Shown here one piece after another: positions 32,669 through 41,087 of a stretch of DNA of 64,000 nucleotides. Every line of letters starts with the position of its first letter. The stretch's first letter is position 1. Source of the DNA: Aurantimonas coralicida DSM 14790 (lineage in GTDB: Bacteria > Pseudomonadota > Alphaproteobacteria > Rhizobiales > Rhizobiaceae); assembly GCF_000421645.1 (NCBI RefSeq), contig NZ_ATXK01000003.1, positions 310,001 to 374,000 of the forward strand, written 5' to 3'. Made by a program: the position numbers and the translations under genes. The notes beneath the pieces are model-generated. The model was not told where the DNA came from. It did not search any database and worked only from the letters and a program-made list of their open reading frames with translations.

Positions 32669-33513
32669 GAACGGCCTTCCTCGTCGATGCGGAAGAAGCG
32701 GTCGAGGATGATCGCCAGGAGCACGATCGCCAGCCCGGCCTCGAAGCCCTGGCCGATATTGATCGTGTTCAGGGCGCGCAGCACCGGCACGCCGAGGCCC
32801 GGTGCGCCGACGAGGGCGGCGATCACCACCATCGATAGGGACAGCATGATGGTCTGGGTCAGCCCGGCCATGATCTGCGGCAGGGCGTAGGGGATCTCGA
32901 TGGTCATCAGGCGCTGCATTGGCGTGGCGCCGAAGGCGTCACCCGCTTCGAGAAGCTGGCGCGGGGTCGAGGCGATGCCGAGGCGCGTCAGCCGGATCGG
33001 CGAGGGCAGGGCGAAGATCACCGTCGCTACGAGGCCCGGCACGAGGCCGAGGCCGAACAGGATCAGCGCCGGGATCAGATAGACGAAGGTCGGGATCGTC
33101 TGCATCAGGTCGAGGATCGGCCGCAGGATGGCGTAGAGCCATTCGCGCCGCGCCGCCGCCACGCCCACCGGTACGCCGATGAGCATGCAGACGGCGGTCG
33201 AGGCCAGCACCAGCGCTAGCGTCTCCGTCGTCTCCTCCCAGAAGCCGAGATTGATTATGAGGAGCAGGCCGGCCACCGTGAAGATGACGATCGGGATGGA
33301 GCGCCGTGCGGCATAGGCGATGGCGGCGAAGACCGCGACGACGATGAGCGGATGCGGCCATTGCAGGATGTACAGGATGGCATCGATGAAGGCGCCCAGC
33401 CCGTCGCGGATCGCGTCGAAGAGGAACGTGAAATTGGCGGTCAGCCAATCGACGAAGGCTTCGGCGTAATCGCCGATGGGGAGCGGGTGATCTACGAGCC
33501 ACTGCACGGGCAA
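32665..33513 (-). CDS. choW: Choline/glycine betaine ABC transporter permease
   Basis: 282 residues from a TTG at 33513, preferred over the GTG two codons later because AAGGA lies 5-7 bases upstream of it. ProW family: 'LQWPHPLIVVAVFAAIAYAARRS', about six membrane segments, and the EAA-like loop 'GDAFGATPMQRLMTIEIPYALPQIMAGLTQTIMLSLSMVV'. The rare start and the hairpins in the 198-base gap before it fit reduced expression relative to choX. Confidence 0.88.
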   Translation of the reverse strand: MPVQWLVDHPLPIGDYAEAFVDWLTANFTFLFDAIRDGLGAFIDAILYILQWPHPLIVVAVFAAIAYAARRSIPIVIFTVAGLLLIINLGFWEETTETLALVLASTAVCMLIGVPVGVAAARREWLYAILRPILDLMQTIPTFVYLIPALILFGLGLVPGLVATVIFALPSPIRLTRLGIASTPRQLLEAGDAFGATPMQRLMTIEIPYALPQIMAGLTQTIMLSLSMVVIAALVGAPGLGVPVLRALNTINIGQGFEAGLAIVLLAIILDRFFRIDEEGRS

Positions 33514-33532
33514 TCGGGTCCTTCAGGGTCGC

Positions 33533-33687
33533 GTCACGGCGGCTGAAGCGCCGTGACGGCAGGATGTTCGGCGCGAGACTGGCCGTTTCGGCCGGACGCC
33601 CGGCATCAGATCGGGCGCCCCGTGCGGGACGCAGTCCGGAACTTGAGCGGCCCGGCCTGCCAATGCCACGGAAGGCCGGCGCCGGCC
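33533..33687 (-). other. Hairpin-rich intercistronic region between choX and choW
   Basis: Holds a perfect 9-pair stem GTCACGGCG/CGCCGTGAC with a 7-base loop (33533-33557) and a 14-base palindrome GGCCGGCGCCGGCC (33674-33687). Neither has a T-run. Likely an mRNA-stabilising or partial-termination element that raises binding-protein levels. Confidence 0.6.
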
Positions 33688-33711
33688 GGCCCTCGTCAGG
33701 TGTTCTGCGGC

Positions 33712-34659
33712 TTACGAGAGGCCGAGATAGGCCTTGACCGCCGGCAGGCCATCTTCGCCGTCCTTGGTCTTCACACCTTCAAGCCAGGTGGCGATCTGGT
33801 CGGGATTGGCCTTCAGCCATTCCTGGGCCGCCGCTTCCGGCTTCTCGCCATCGTCGAGGATCGCGCCCATCACGGCGTTCTCCATCTCCAGCGAGAAGGT
33901 GAGGTCGGACAGCAGCGCGCCGACATTCGGGCACTCTTCGAGATAGCCCTTGCGCACGGTGGTGTGGACCGTGGCGCCGCCGAAGTCGGGGCCAAAGAAA
34001 TCGTCGCCGCCGGCCAGATACTGCAGGTCGAAGTTCTTGTTCATCGGATGCGGCGCCCAGCCGAGGAAGACGATCGGGTCTTCGGAACGGGTGGCGCGGG
34101 CGACCTGGCTGAGCATGCCCTGCTCGGAGGATTCCACGATGTCGAAATCGCCGAGATCGAAGGCGTCCTTCTCGATCATGTCGAGGATCAGGCGGTTGCC
34201 GTCATTGCCCGGCTCGATGCCGTAGATCTTGCCGTCCAGCTGGTCGGAGAACTTGGCGATGTCGGCGAAGCTCTTGAGCCCCTCGTCGAACAGGTACTGC
34301 GGCACCGCCAGCGTGTATTTGGCGCCGGTCAGGTTGGTCTTGACGTCCTCGACCGATCCGTCCTCGAGATAGGGCGCGATGTCGGCCTGCATGGAGGGCA
34401 TCCAGTTGCCGAGGAAGACGTCGATGTCCTCGTTCTTCATGGAGGCGAAGGTGACCGGCACCGACAGGACCTTGGTGTCGGTGTCGTAGCCGAGGCCCTT
34501 GAGGATTTCCGTGGTGACGGCGGTCGTCGCCGTGATGTCCGTCCAGCCGACATCGGAGAAACGGACCGTCGAACAGGACTCCGCTTCCTGGGCGAGCGCC
34601 GGGGTGCCGATGAAAGCGGTGCCGAGCATGGCGGCTGCGAACATTCGGGAAAGCTTCAT
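33712..34659 (-). CDS. choX: Choline/betaine ABC transporter periplasmic binding protein
   Basis: 315 residues with a signal peptide (cleavage after ALA, near residue 23). The aromatic ligand-box positions follow ChoX: 'VGWTDITATTAV', 'LGNWMPSMQ', 'AKYTLAVPQYLF' and 'GWAPHPMNKNFDLQYL', matching the Trp/Trp/Tyr/Trp cage that binds the trimethylammonium group in rhizobial ChoX. Choline is therefore the likeliest ligand, with betaine less so. First gene of choXWV; GGAGACGATTCC lies before the ATG. Confidence 0.9.
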   Translation of the reverse strand: MKLSRMFAAAMLGTAFIGTPALAQEAESCSTVRFSDVGWTDITATTAVTTEILKGLGYDTDTKVLSVPVTFASMKNEDIDVFLGNWMPSMQADIAPYLEDGSVEDVKTNLTGAKYTLAVPQYLFDEGLKSFADIAKFSDQLDGKIYGIEPGNDGNRLILDMIEKDAFDLGDFDIVESSEQGMLSQVARATRSEDPIVFLGWAPHPMNKNFDLQYLAGGDDFFGPDFGGATVHTTVRKGYLEECPNVGALLSDLTFSLEMENAVMGAILDDGEKPEAAAQEWLKANPDQIATWLEGVKTKDGEDGLPAVKAYLGLS

Positions 34660-34985
34660 AGGAATCGTCTCCTGGTCGGCAGGCCGGGGACGCTGGGCAC
34701 GCCCCGCTGCTGCATGAATGTGATGGCGATTGTTATTGCCGCGGTAGCCCGTGAACGCAACAGTTCGCAGGACTTATTGTCGGCTGCGACAGCGCCTTGC
34801 ACGGCCTCGAACAGCCGGGAATTCCGGGCTTTCGCAGTTGGATGCGGGGCCGCCGCCTACACGCCGTTCGGGCATTTTCCGCAATGGCGTGCATGTCTCC
34901 TCGCAGCATCAACTGTGCGAATTTGGCACGGTCCGTAGCAAAATAGTGACAGCGTCTTGCGGCGACTTGGGTTACAGTCTGGATA

Positions 34986-35117
34986 TTGCGGTATTGGACG
35001 GACGGGGACCCCGACTTCATCCTCCCTGTTGACGGGCTCGTTCGACACCACAGCCGCGATACCGATCCGAGTGCGGTGTTCCTCCTCCCAACGCCGCCCA
35101 TCGTGATCATGGAATGA
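34986..35117 (+). CDS. Candidate small protein (43 residues) with its own terminator
   Basis: From a TTG at 34986 the frame reads (L/M)RYWTDGDPDFILPVDGLV, then RHHSRDTDPSAVFLLPTPPIVIME, stop at 35115-35117. The peptide is balanced and protein-like, its third codon positions are mostly G/C, as in nearby genes, and an intrinsic terminator begins at the stop codon itself. There is no strong Shine-Dalgarno sequence and no ATG upstream in frame, so the start is uncertain. The 658 bases between choX and the ligase gene otherwise hold only the terminator and the structured leader noted separately. Unknown function; could instead be the end of a small RNA. Confidence 0.5.
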   Translation: MRYWTDGDPDFILPVDGLVRHHSRDTDPSAVFLLPTPPIVIME

Positions 35118-35148
35118 AGAGCCCGGTGCGCCTGCGCCCGGGCTCTTT
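35117..35148 (+). terminator. Rho-independent terminator of an unassigned transcript
   Basis: Stem AAGAGCCCG/CGGGCTCTT with an imperfect GC-rich inner part, ending in TTT. No known gene lies upstream on this strand for over 4 kb, so it marks the end of a short transcript, presumably that of the small ORF at 34986. Confidence 0.75.
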
Positions 35149-35235
35149 CCGTTTCGGCCTTCCGCCATGCGCCACGGCCAGCCGGCTTCCTGTCCGGCCG
35201 CCGCACCAAGTGCGGCTTATCGCGGGATAGGAAAT

Positions 35236-35296
35236 CCTGACGCGGACAGGCATTGGCATTGGCGCGTCAGGCTGCCTATGGTCGCCTGCGAGGCAG
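35236..35296 (+). promoter_or_regulatory. Structured 5' leader of formate-THF ligase
   Basis: Two consecutive hairpins: CCTGACGCG/CGCGTCAGG with an 18-base loop (35236-35271), then CTGCC/GGCAG (35272-35296), ending 21 bases before the start codon. Could be a riboswitch or a structured leader. I see no clear ZTP (pfl) or THF-II consensus. Confidence 0.35.
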
Positions 35297-35317
35297 ACCA
35301 GACAGGGAGAACCGGGC

Positions 35318-36997
35318 TTGGCCGAGATCAAAACCGACATCGCCATTGCGCGTGCCGCGGCGAAGAAGCCGATCCGCGAGATCGCAGCCAAGCTTGGCAT
35401 CGCGGAAGAGGACATCGTCCCCTACGGCCACGACAAGGCGAAGATCTCCGCCCCGTTCATCAAGTCCCTGCAGGATCGGCCGGACGGCAAGCTGATCCTC
35501 GTCACCGCGATCAATCCGACGCCGGCCGGCGAGGGCAAGACCACCACCACGGTCGGCCTCGGCGACGGCCTCAACCGGATTGGCAAGCGCGCCGCGATCT
35601 GCATCCGCGAAGCCTCGCTCGGCCCCAATTTCGGCATGAAGGGCGGTGCGGCCGGCGGCGGCTATGCGCAGATCGTGCCGATGGAGGACATGAACCTCCA
35701 CTTCACCGGCGATTTCCACGCCATCACCACTGCCCACAATCTCCTGTCGGCGATGATCGACAACCACATCTACTGGGGCAACGCCCTGGAGATCGACACA
35801 CGCCGCGTGACCTGGCGCCGGGTGATGGACATGAACGACCGGGCGCTGCGCGGCATCGTGGCTTCCCTCGGCGGTGTCGCCAACGGGTATCCCCGCGAGA
35901 CCGGCTTCGACATCACCGTCGCCTCCGAGGTCATGGCGATCCTGTGCCTGTCCAAGGACCTCGCCGATCTGGAAAAACGCTTGGGCGCGATCATCGTCGG
36001 CTACCGCCGCGACAAGAGCGCGGTCTATGCGCGCGACCTGAAGGCGGACGGCGCCATAGCGGTCCTTCTCAAGGACGCCATGCAGCCCAACCTCGTCCAG
36101 ACGCTGGAGAACAACCCGGCCTTCGTCCATGGCGGCCCCTTCGCCAACATCGCCCATGGCTGCAATTCGGTGGTCGCCACGACGACGGCGCTGAAACTCG
36201 CCGACTACGTGGTGACCGAAGCCGGCTTCGGCGCCGATCTCGGTGCCGAGAAGTTCTTCGACATCAAGTGCCGCAAGGCCGGGCTGAAGCCGGCCGCGAC
36301 CGTCATCGTCGCCACCGTCCGGGCGCTGAAGATGAATGGCGGCGTCGCCAAGGACGCGCTGGGGACCGAGGACGTCGACGCGGTGACGCGCGGCTGCGCC
36401 AATCTCGGTCGGCATATCGAGAATATCCGCCAGTTCGGCGTGCCCGCCACCGTGGCGATCAACCATTTCGTCACCGACACGGACGCCGAGATCGAGGCCA
36501 TCAAGGCCTATGTCGCGGAGCTCGGGGAGGAGGCGATCGTCTGTCGCCACTGGGCCGATGGCTCGGCCGGTATCGAGGAGCTGGCGCACCGGGTCGTGGC
36601 GCTCGCCGACAGCGGTGCGTCGCAATTCGCGCCGCTCTATCCCGACAAGATGAGCCTGTTCGACAAGATCGAGACCGTGGTCAAGCGCATCTATCGCGGC
36701 GCCGAGGCGACCGCCGACAAGAGCGTGCGCGAGCAGCTCACCGCCTGGGAGGAGGCCGGCTATGGCGACCTGCCGGTCTGCATGGCCAAGACGCAATATT
36801 CCTTCTCCACCGACCCGACCCTGCGCGGCGCCCCGGACGGCCACACCGTCCACATACGCGAAGTGCGCCTGTCCGCCGGGGCCGGCTTCGTCGTCGCCAT
36901 CTGCGGGGAGATCATGACCATGCCTGGCTTGCCGTCGAAACCGGCTGCCGAGACCATCCGTCTGAATGCCGACGGCGAGGTCGAGGGGCTGTTCTGA
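35318..36997 (+). CDS. fhs: Formate-tetrahydrofolate ligase
   Basis: 559 residues, the family length, from a TTG at 35318 with AGGGAGA upstream; no ATG lies nearby in frame. ATP-dependent formation of 10-formyl-THF from formate and THF in the C1 pool. Motifs: P-loop [18 protein letters not shown], '[22 protein letters not shown](I/V)[18 protein letters not shown]' and '[19 protein letters not shown]', with the '[11 protein letters not shown]' region later. Monocistronic as seen. Its leader is structured (35236-35296), which hints at post-transcriptional control. Confidence 0.96.
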   Translation: MAEIKTDIAIARAAAKKPIREIAAKLGIAEEDIVPYGHDKAKISAPFIKSLQDRPDGKLILVTAINPTPAGEGKTTTTVGLGDGLNRIGKRAAICIREASLGPNFGMKGGAAGGGYAQIVPMEDMNLHFTGDFHAITTAHNLLSAMIDNHIYWGNALEIDTRRVTWRRVMDMNDRALRGIVASLGGVANGYPRETGFDITVASEVMAILCLSKDLADLEKRLGAIIVGYRRDKSAVYARDLKADGAIAVLLKDAMQPNLVQTLENNPAFVHGGPFANIAHGCNSVVATTTALKLADYVVTEAGFGADLGAEKFFDIKCRKAGLKPAATVIVATVRALKMNGGVAKDALGTEDVDAVTRGCANLGRHIENIRQFGVPATVAINHFVTDTDAEIEAIKAYVAELGEEAIVCRHWADGSAGIEELAHRVVALADSGASQFAPLYPDKMSLFDKIETVVKRIYRGAEATADKSVREQLTAWEEAGYGDLPVCMAKTQYSFSTDPTLRGAPDGHTVHIREVRLSAGAGFVVAICGEIMTMPGLPSKPAAETIRLNADGEVEGLF

Positions 36998-37156
36998 TCG
37001 CCGAGCGGGACAGGTCGGTCTCGCGATCGTCCGTCACGACAGCGTTGCCGTTCTCCGCATAGGACGGTAGCTCCGCTAGCCGGTGCGCCGGCGGCTCGCC
37101 CTTTGCGCCCGCCCGCACTATTCTCCGGCCGTCCGCAGTCCAGCCATGAGCCTTGC

Positions 37157-38254
37157 ATGTCCGCCATCTCGCTCGCCGCCGTCACCAAACGCTTCGGCGA
37201 GACCGCGGCCGTCGACGACGTCTTCCTCGAGATCCGGGCGGGCGAGTTCGTCGCGCTGCTCGGTGCGTCGGGCTGCGGCAAGACGACCCTGCTTCGCCTG
37301 ATCGCCGGCTTCGACACGCTGTCCGGCGGTGCGATCCGCTTCGACGGGGCTCTGGTGGCCGGCGATGGCCAGCATGTGCCGCCGGAGGACCGCAATGTCG
37401 GTATCGTCTTCCAGTCCTATGCGCTCTGGCCGCATATGAGCGTGGCCGAGAATGTCGGCTATCCGCTGCGGGTGCGGGGCCTGAAGGGAACGGCGCGGGC
37501 CGGAAAGGTCGCCGAGGCTCTGGCGGCGGTCGACCTGACCGGTTTCGAGGCGCGGCGTCCGGCCGATCTGTCCGGCGGGCAGCGTCAGCGTGTGGCGTTG
37601 GCGCGGTGCCTTGCCATGGATCCGGCAGTGGTCCTGCTCGACGAGCCGCTGGCCAATCTCGACGTCAATCTGCGCGCCTCGATGGAAGACACCTTCCGCG
37701 AGTTCCACCAGCGCACCGGCGCGACCATGGTCTATGTCACCCACGATCAGGCCGAGGCGATGGCCATGGCCGACCGGGTGGCGGTGATGGAGGCGGGCCG
37801 GATCCTGCAGGTCGCGGACCCGGTGACGCTGTATGCCGAGCCGGGCTCGCAGCAGGTGGCCCGGTTCGTCGGCAACGGCCAGATCGTCGATGGCCGCATC
37901 CTGCGCGGGCTCGGGCCGGACCGCATCGCCGTCCAGCTGTTCGGCAGCGAGGTGGCGGTGCGGTGCCAGCCGGACGCCATGCCGGCGACCGGCACCACCG
38001 CACGTCTGTGCCTGCGGCCCGAGCATCTTGAGCCGACCGAGGGCGCCGGCTTTGCCGCGACCGTGCGCAAGGCGACCTTCAAGGGCTCGCATGTGATCCT
38101 CGACGTGTCGCCTGAGGCGGCACCCGAGACCGTGCTGCCGGTCTGGGCCCCGCATCTGGCGGCTATCGGCAGCATGATCCGGGTCAGGGCGAAGGATGGC
38201 TGGCTGCTGCCGTCCGGTCACGCCTCTGCGGCGAAGCCGGCACGCGCTGCCTGA
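37157..38254 (+). CDS. ABC transporter ATPase, iron(III)/2-aminoethylphosphonate/polyamine type
   Basis: 365 residues from the ATG at 37157. Walker A GASGCGKTT (36-44), Q-loop VFQSYALWPHM, signature LSGGQRQR, Walker B VLLDEPLANLD, H-loop VTHDQAEAMAMADR, then a TOBE domain (about 265-350). This FbpC/PotA/PhnT type pairs with a fused permease and a class 1-like binding protein, exactly the two genes facing it at 38271-40967. It converges on the permease with 16 bases between stops, so the transporter is split over two opposing transcripts. Substrate: ferric iron or 2-AEP possible. Confidence 0.85.
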   Translation: MSAISLAAVTKRFGETAAVDDVFLEIRAGEFVALLGASGCGKTTLLRLIAGFDTLSGGAIRFDGALVAGDGQHVPPEDRNVGIVFQSYALWPHMSVAENVGYPLRVRGLKGTARAGKVAEALAAVDLTGFEARRPADLSGGQRQRVALARCLAMDPAVVLLDEPLANLDVNLRASMEDTFREFHQRTGATMVYVTHDQAEAMAMADRVAVMEAGRILQVADPVTLYAEPGSQQVARFVGNGQIVDGRILRGLGPDRIAVQLFGSEVAVRCQPDAMPATGTTARLCLRPEHLEPTEGAGFAATVRKATFKGSHVILDVSPEAAPETVLPVWAPHLAAIGSMIRVRAKDGWLLPSGHASAAKPARAA

Positions 38255-38270
38255 ACCGGCGGTCGGCCGC

Positions 38271-39980
38271 TCAGTCGGTCCAGGGCAGGACGCCGCGCGG
38301 CAGGCGCCGCGCAAACAGGGCCGTCACGCCCATGATTGCGACAATGGCCACCACGGTGACCGCCGCCACTGCCGAGGCCAGCACCGTCGCGCCGGAATCG
38401 TCGAGATTGAAGACCACCACGCCGAGCGTCTCGTTGCCGGCCGACCACAACAGCGCCGAGACGGTCAGTTCGTTGAAGCTGGTCATGAAGGTGAGGATCG
38501 CGCCCGCCGCCGCGGCCGGCGCGAGCAGCGGGAAGACCACCGTGTGCAACCGGAACAGATAGCGTGCGCCGGTCATGCGCGCAGCTTCCTCCAATGCCCG
38601 GTCCACCTGCTGCACCGCCCCTACGACGGGGCGCAGCGACAGGGTCAGGAAGCGCGCCAGATAGGCGAAGAAGATGATCCAGATCGTGTTGTAGAGGCTG
38701 ATGCCGAGCACCGGTAGCGGCATGATGAAGATCAGGATCGCGGCAATGCCGAGCACGATGCCGGGCAGGGCGTAGGGCAGTTCCGCCATCATCGCCAGAG
38801 CATCCAGAAGCCGGCTCTTGCGCCACACGACGAAGGCCGCGAAGGGCACGCAGACCGCGACGAGGAATAGCGAGGTCCCGGCCGCGAGGAGGAACGAGTT
38901 GCGGAAGGCGCGCACGGTGGAATCCTGCCGGAACAGCACCTCGGCGTAGTTGGACAAAGTCACCGTCCGGCCGGTCAGGGGCACGCCATAGGCCGTGACC
39001 AGCGAGGTCGCGAGGAGCGCGATCAGCGGCACCACCAGAATGGCGACGATAATCGCCCAGGCGAGCCCCTCGATGGGTCCGCGCCAGCGGCCGAGGGCGT
39101 AGCGCAGGGCCTGAGCGGGGGCGCCGACGGTGCGATAGTCGCGCTTGCCGATGACCAGCGCCTGCACCGCGAAGCCGACGAAGGCGAGGGCGCCGACGAC
39201 GATCGACAGCACCGCGACCTCCGAGATGATCGACGGGCCGAAGCTCGCCAGCCGCTGATAGATCAGGGTCGGCAGAACGGTGTAGCCGGCCGGAATGCCG
39301 AGCAGCGCCGGAATGCCGAAATTGCCGACGGCCGAGACGAAGGCCAAGGCGCCGCCGGCGACCAGCGGCGGGGTCATCATCGGCAGGACGATGGTCGCCA
39401 TGACCCGCAGCCGGCCGGCGCCGCAGGCGCGTGCTGCCTCGATCATCTCGCGCGGCAGGCCGCGCAGGCCGGCGCGCACGGCGAGAAACACCAGCGGCGC
39501 ATGCTGGATGCCGAGCAGCAGGACGATGCCGCCGGGGCTGTAGATCGGGTTGGGCGAGCCGAGCGGCGGGGCGAAGCCGAGCGTGATCAGGAGCGGGCTC
39601 GCCGGTCCGAACAATTGCGCCCAGGACAGCGCCGTCACCTGCGGCGGGATCATCAACGGCAGCAGGAAGCAGAACACCAGCGCCGCCTTGGCGCGGATAT
39701 CGGTGAGGGCGACGATCAGCGCGAAGAGCGTGCCGAGGACGAGCGAAATCGCCGTGCCGAGCGTGGCCGTGACCAGCGAATGCCAGGCCGCCGTCCAAGT
39801 GGAACCGGCGGTGAGCACGGTACGGATATTGGCAAGGTCGGGCGTGCCGCCGGGCGCGAAGGCCTCGACGACGAGCCGCGTGACCGGCAGGACGCTGACG
39901 AGGCCGACGAAAACGACGAGAACGGCGAGAGTGATGCTCTCGCCGTTCCAGCGTCTGGCAATGGAAGTGATGGCGGGCAG
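38271..39980 (-). CDS. Fused two-domain ABC permease (FbpB-like), non-standard start
   Basis: About 569 residues if the CTG at 39980 is used. Two BPD_transp_1 domains in one chain: about 12 membrane helices with EAA loops 'EMIEAARACGAGRLRVMATIVLPMMTP' and 'RALEEAARMTGARYLFRLHTVVFPLLAP', as in FbpB/ThiP. The first in-frame GTG (39818) would delete TM1 (ITLAVLVVFVGLVSVLPVTRL), which is plainly coding, so the real start lies upstream. There the frame has only CTG (39980), ATC (39971) or ATT (39962) before the TGA that ends the binding-protein gene in the same frame. Translation probably depends on re-initiation. A sequencing error is the alternative. Confidence 0.82.
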   Translation of the reverse strand: MPAITSIARRWNGESITLAVLVVFVGLVSVLPVTRLVVEAFAPGGTPDLANIRTVLTAGSTWTAAWHSLVTATLGTAISLVLGTLFALIVALTDIRAKAALVFCFLLPLMIPPQVTALSWAQLFGPASPLLITLGFAPPLGSPNPIYSPGGIVLLLGIQHAPLVFLAVRAGLRGLPREMIEAARACGAGRLRVMATIVLPMMTPPLVAGGALAFVSAVGNFGIPALLGIPAGYTVLPTLIYQRLASFGPSIISEVAVLSIVVGALAFVGFAVQALVIGKRDYRTVGAPAQALRYALGRWRGPIEGLAWAIIVAILVVPLIALLATSLVTAYGVPLTGRTVTLSNYAEVLFRQDSTVRAFRNSFLLAAGTSLFLVAVCVPFAAFVVWRKSRLLDALAMMAELPYALPGIVLGIAAILIFIMPLPVLGISLYNTIWIIFFAYLARFLTLSLRPVVGAVQQVDRALEEAARMTGARYLFRLHTVVFPLLAPAAAAGAILTFMTSFNELTVSALLWSAGNETLGVVVFNLDDSGATVLASAVAAVTVVAIVAIMGVTALFARRLPRGVLPWTD

Positions 39981-39983
39981 AGG

Positions 39984-40967
39984 TCAGCCGCCGAAGAGTT
40001 CGGCGAAGCGCTTCTTGTTCGCCTCCTCGTCGGCGAGCGCCTTGGCCGCATCGAAGGGCATCAGCTTGATCGCGTCGCGGGCCGGGAAGCCGGCAGGCGC
40101 CTCGACGCCGTCGCGGGCCGGCAGGTAGCCCTGGCTCGCCGCCAGCTTCTGGCCGTCCTCGCTGAGGACGAAATCGACGAAGGCCTTGGCGGCCTCCGGG
40201 TTCTGCGCGGTCTTCAGAATCGCGACCGGCTCGGTGACGGCGGAAACGCCTTCCTCGGGGAAGACGAAATTGACCGGCGAACCGTTCGCAGCTTCGCGGA
40301 TCGGCAGGAAGTCGACGATCACGCCGTAGGGCTTCTCGCCGCCGGCCACCGCCTTCAGGACGCCGCCATTGCCGCCGGACGCCGTGGCGCCGTTTTCGGC
40401 GAGCGCCGCGACATAGTCCCAGCCGAGATCGGGGTTCTGGGTAAGCGTCGCCAGATGCACCAGCGCAGCGCCCGAGGTCAGCGGGCTCGGCATGGTCGTC
40501 TGGCCGCTGAGCGCCGGGTCCGCCAGGTCCTTCCAGGAGGACGGCGTGGTCTCGGCGCGGGTGTTGTTGACGATGCCGGTGGTGATCAGCTTGGTCGAAA
40601 AATAGGTCTTGTCGGTGTCGAACAGGCCGTCCGCGAAGCCGGTCGTGTCGGCGTCGGCATGGGGCATCAACCGGTCGTCGCGCTTCAGGCCTTCCATGGT
40701 CACGCTGTCGGCGATGAGCAGCACGTCCGGCTGCGGGTTGCCGGCGGCGAACTCGGCCTGCAGCTTGGCCATGACCTTGGTCGTGCCGTCGCGGACCCAT
40801 TCGACGTCCACGTCGGGATGCTTCGCCTTGAAGGCGTCGACGGTCGCCTGGGCGTCCTCGTTCGGCTGGCTCGTATAGAGCGCCAGCTTGCCGGACTGGG
40901 CGAAGGCCGTGTCGGAGAGGAGAATGGCGGCGAAAGTGGCGGCGGCGAAGCCGAGGCTGCGGATCAT
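39984..40967 (-). CDS. ABC transporter periplasmic binding protein (iron/2-AEP type)
   Basis: 327 residues with a signal peptide (MIRSLGFAAATFAAILLSDTAFA, cleavage near 23). Mature start 'KLALYTSQPNEDAQATVDAFKAKHPDVDVEWVRDGTTKVMAKLQAEFAAGNPQPDVLLIAD' is typical of the FbpA/PhnS-like family. The pattern with 'W..G....A.L.AE...G..Q.DV' fits ferric or phosphonate binders; the Tyr pair of FbpA is not obvious, which leans toward 2-aminoethylphosphonate or another small anion. Its stop is followed, in the same frame, by the permease coding region. Confidence 0.85.
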   Translation of the reverse strand: MIRSLGFAAATFAAILLSDTAFAQSGKLALYTSQPNEDAQATVDAFKAKHPDVDVEWVRDGTTKVMAKLQAEFAAGNPQPDVLLIADSVTMEGLKRDDRLMPHADADTTGFADGLFDTDKTYFSTKLITTGIVNNTRAETTPSSWKDLADPALSGQTTMPSPLTSGAALVHLATLTQNPDLGWDYVAALAENGATASGGNGGVLKAVAGGEKPYGVIVDFLPIREAANGSPVNFVFPEEGVSAVTEPVAILKTAQNPEAAKAFVDFVLSEDGQKLAASQGYLPARDGVEAPAGFPARDAIKLMPFDAAKALADEEANKKRFAELFGG

Positions 40968-41087
40968 GGTGGTCTCCTCAGATCGTGTTCGGGGTTCGCG
41001 GAAAGGTCGGCGCCCACGGGCAGGGCGACTACAGCGCCACCCGTGACAGGAAGATGACGGGCGGTCCAGCGAGCGGTGTTACGGCAA

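Noticed and set aside
34918-34945. Possible sigma-54 promoter (TTGGCACG...GC)
   Set aside because: GG to GC spacing is 11 instead of 10 bases and the -12 element lacks TTGC.
34857-35168. Minus-strand ORF in the choX-fhs gap
   Set aside because: Composition is not protein-like and it runs through a terminator hairpin and the more convincing plus-strand ORF.
35236-35296. ZTP or THF-II riboswitch before fhs
   Set aside because: Hairpins exist, but I cannot match the conserved loops of either class by eye.
39818-39818. GTG as permease start
   Set aside because: Would remove an obvious first membrane helix that is in frame upstream.
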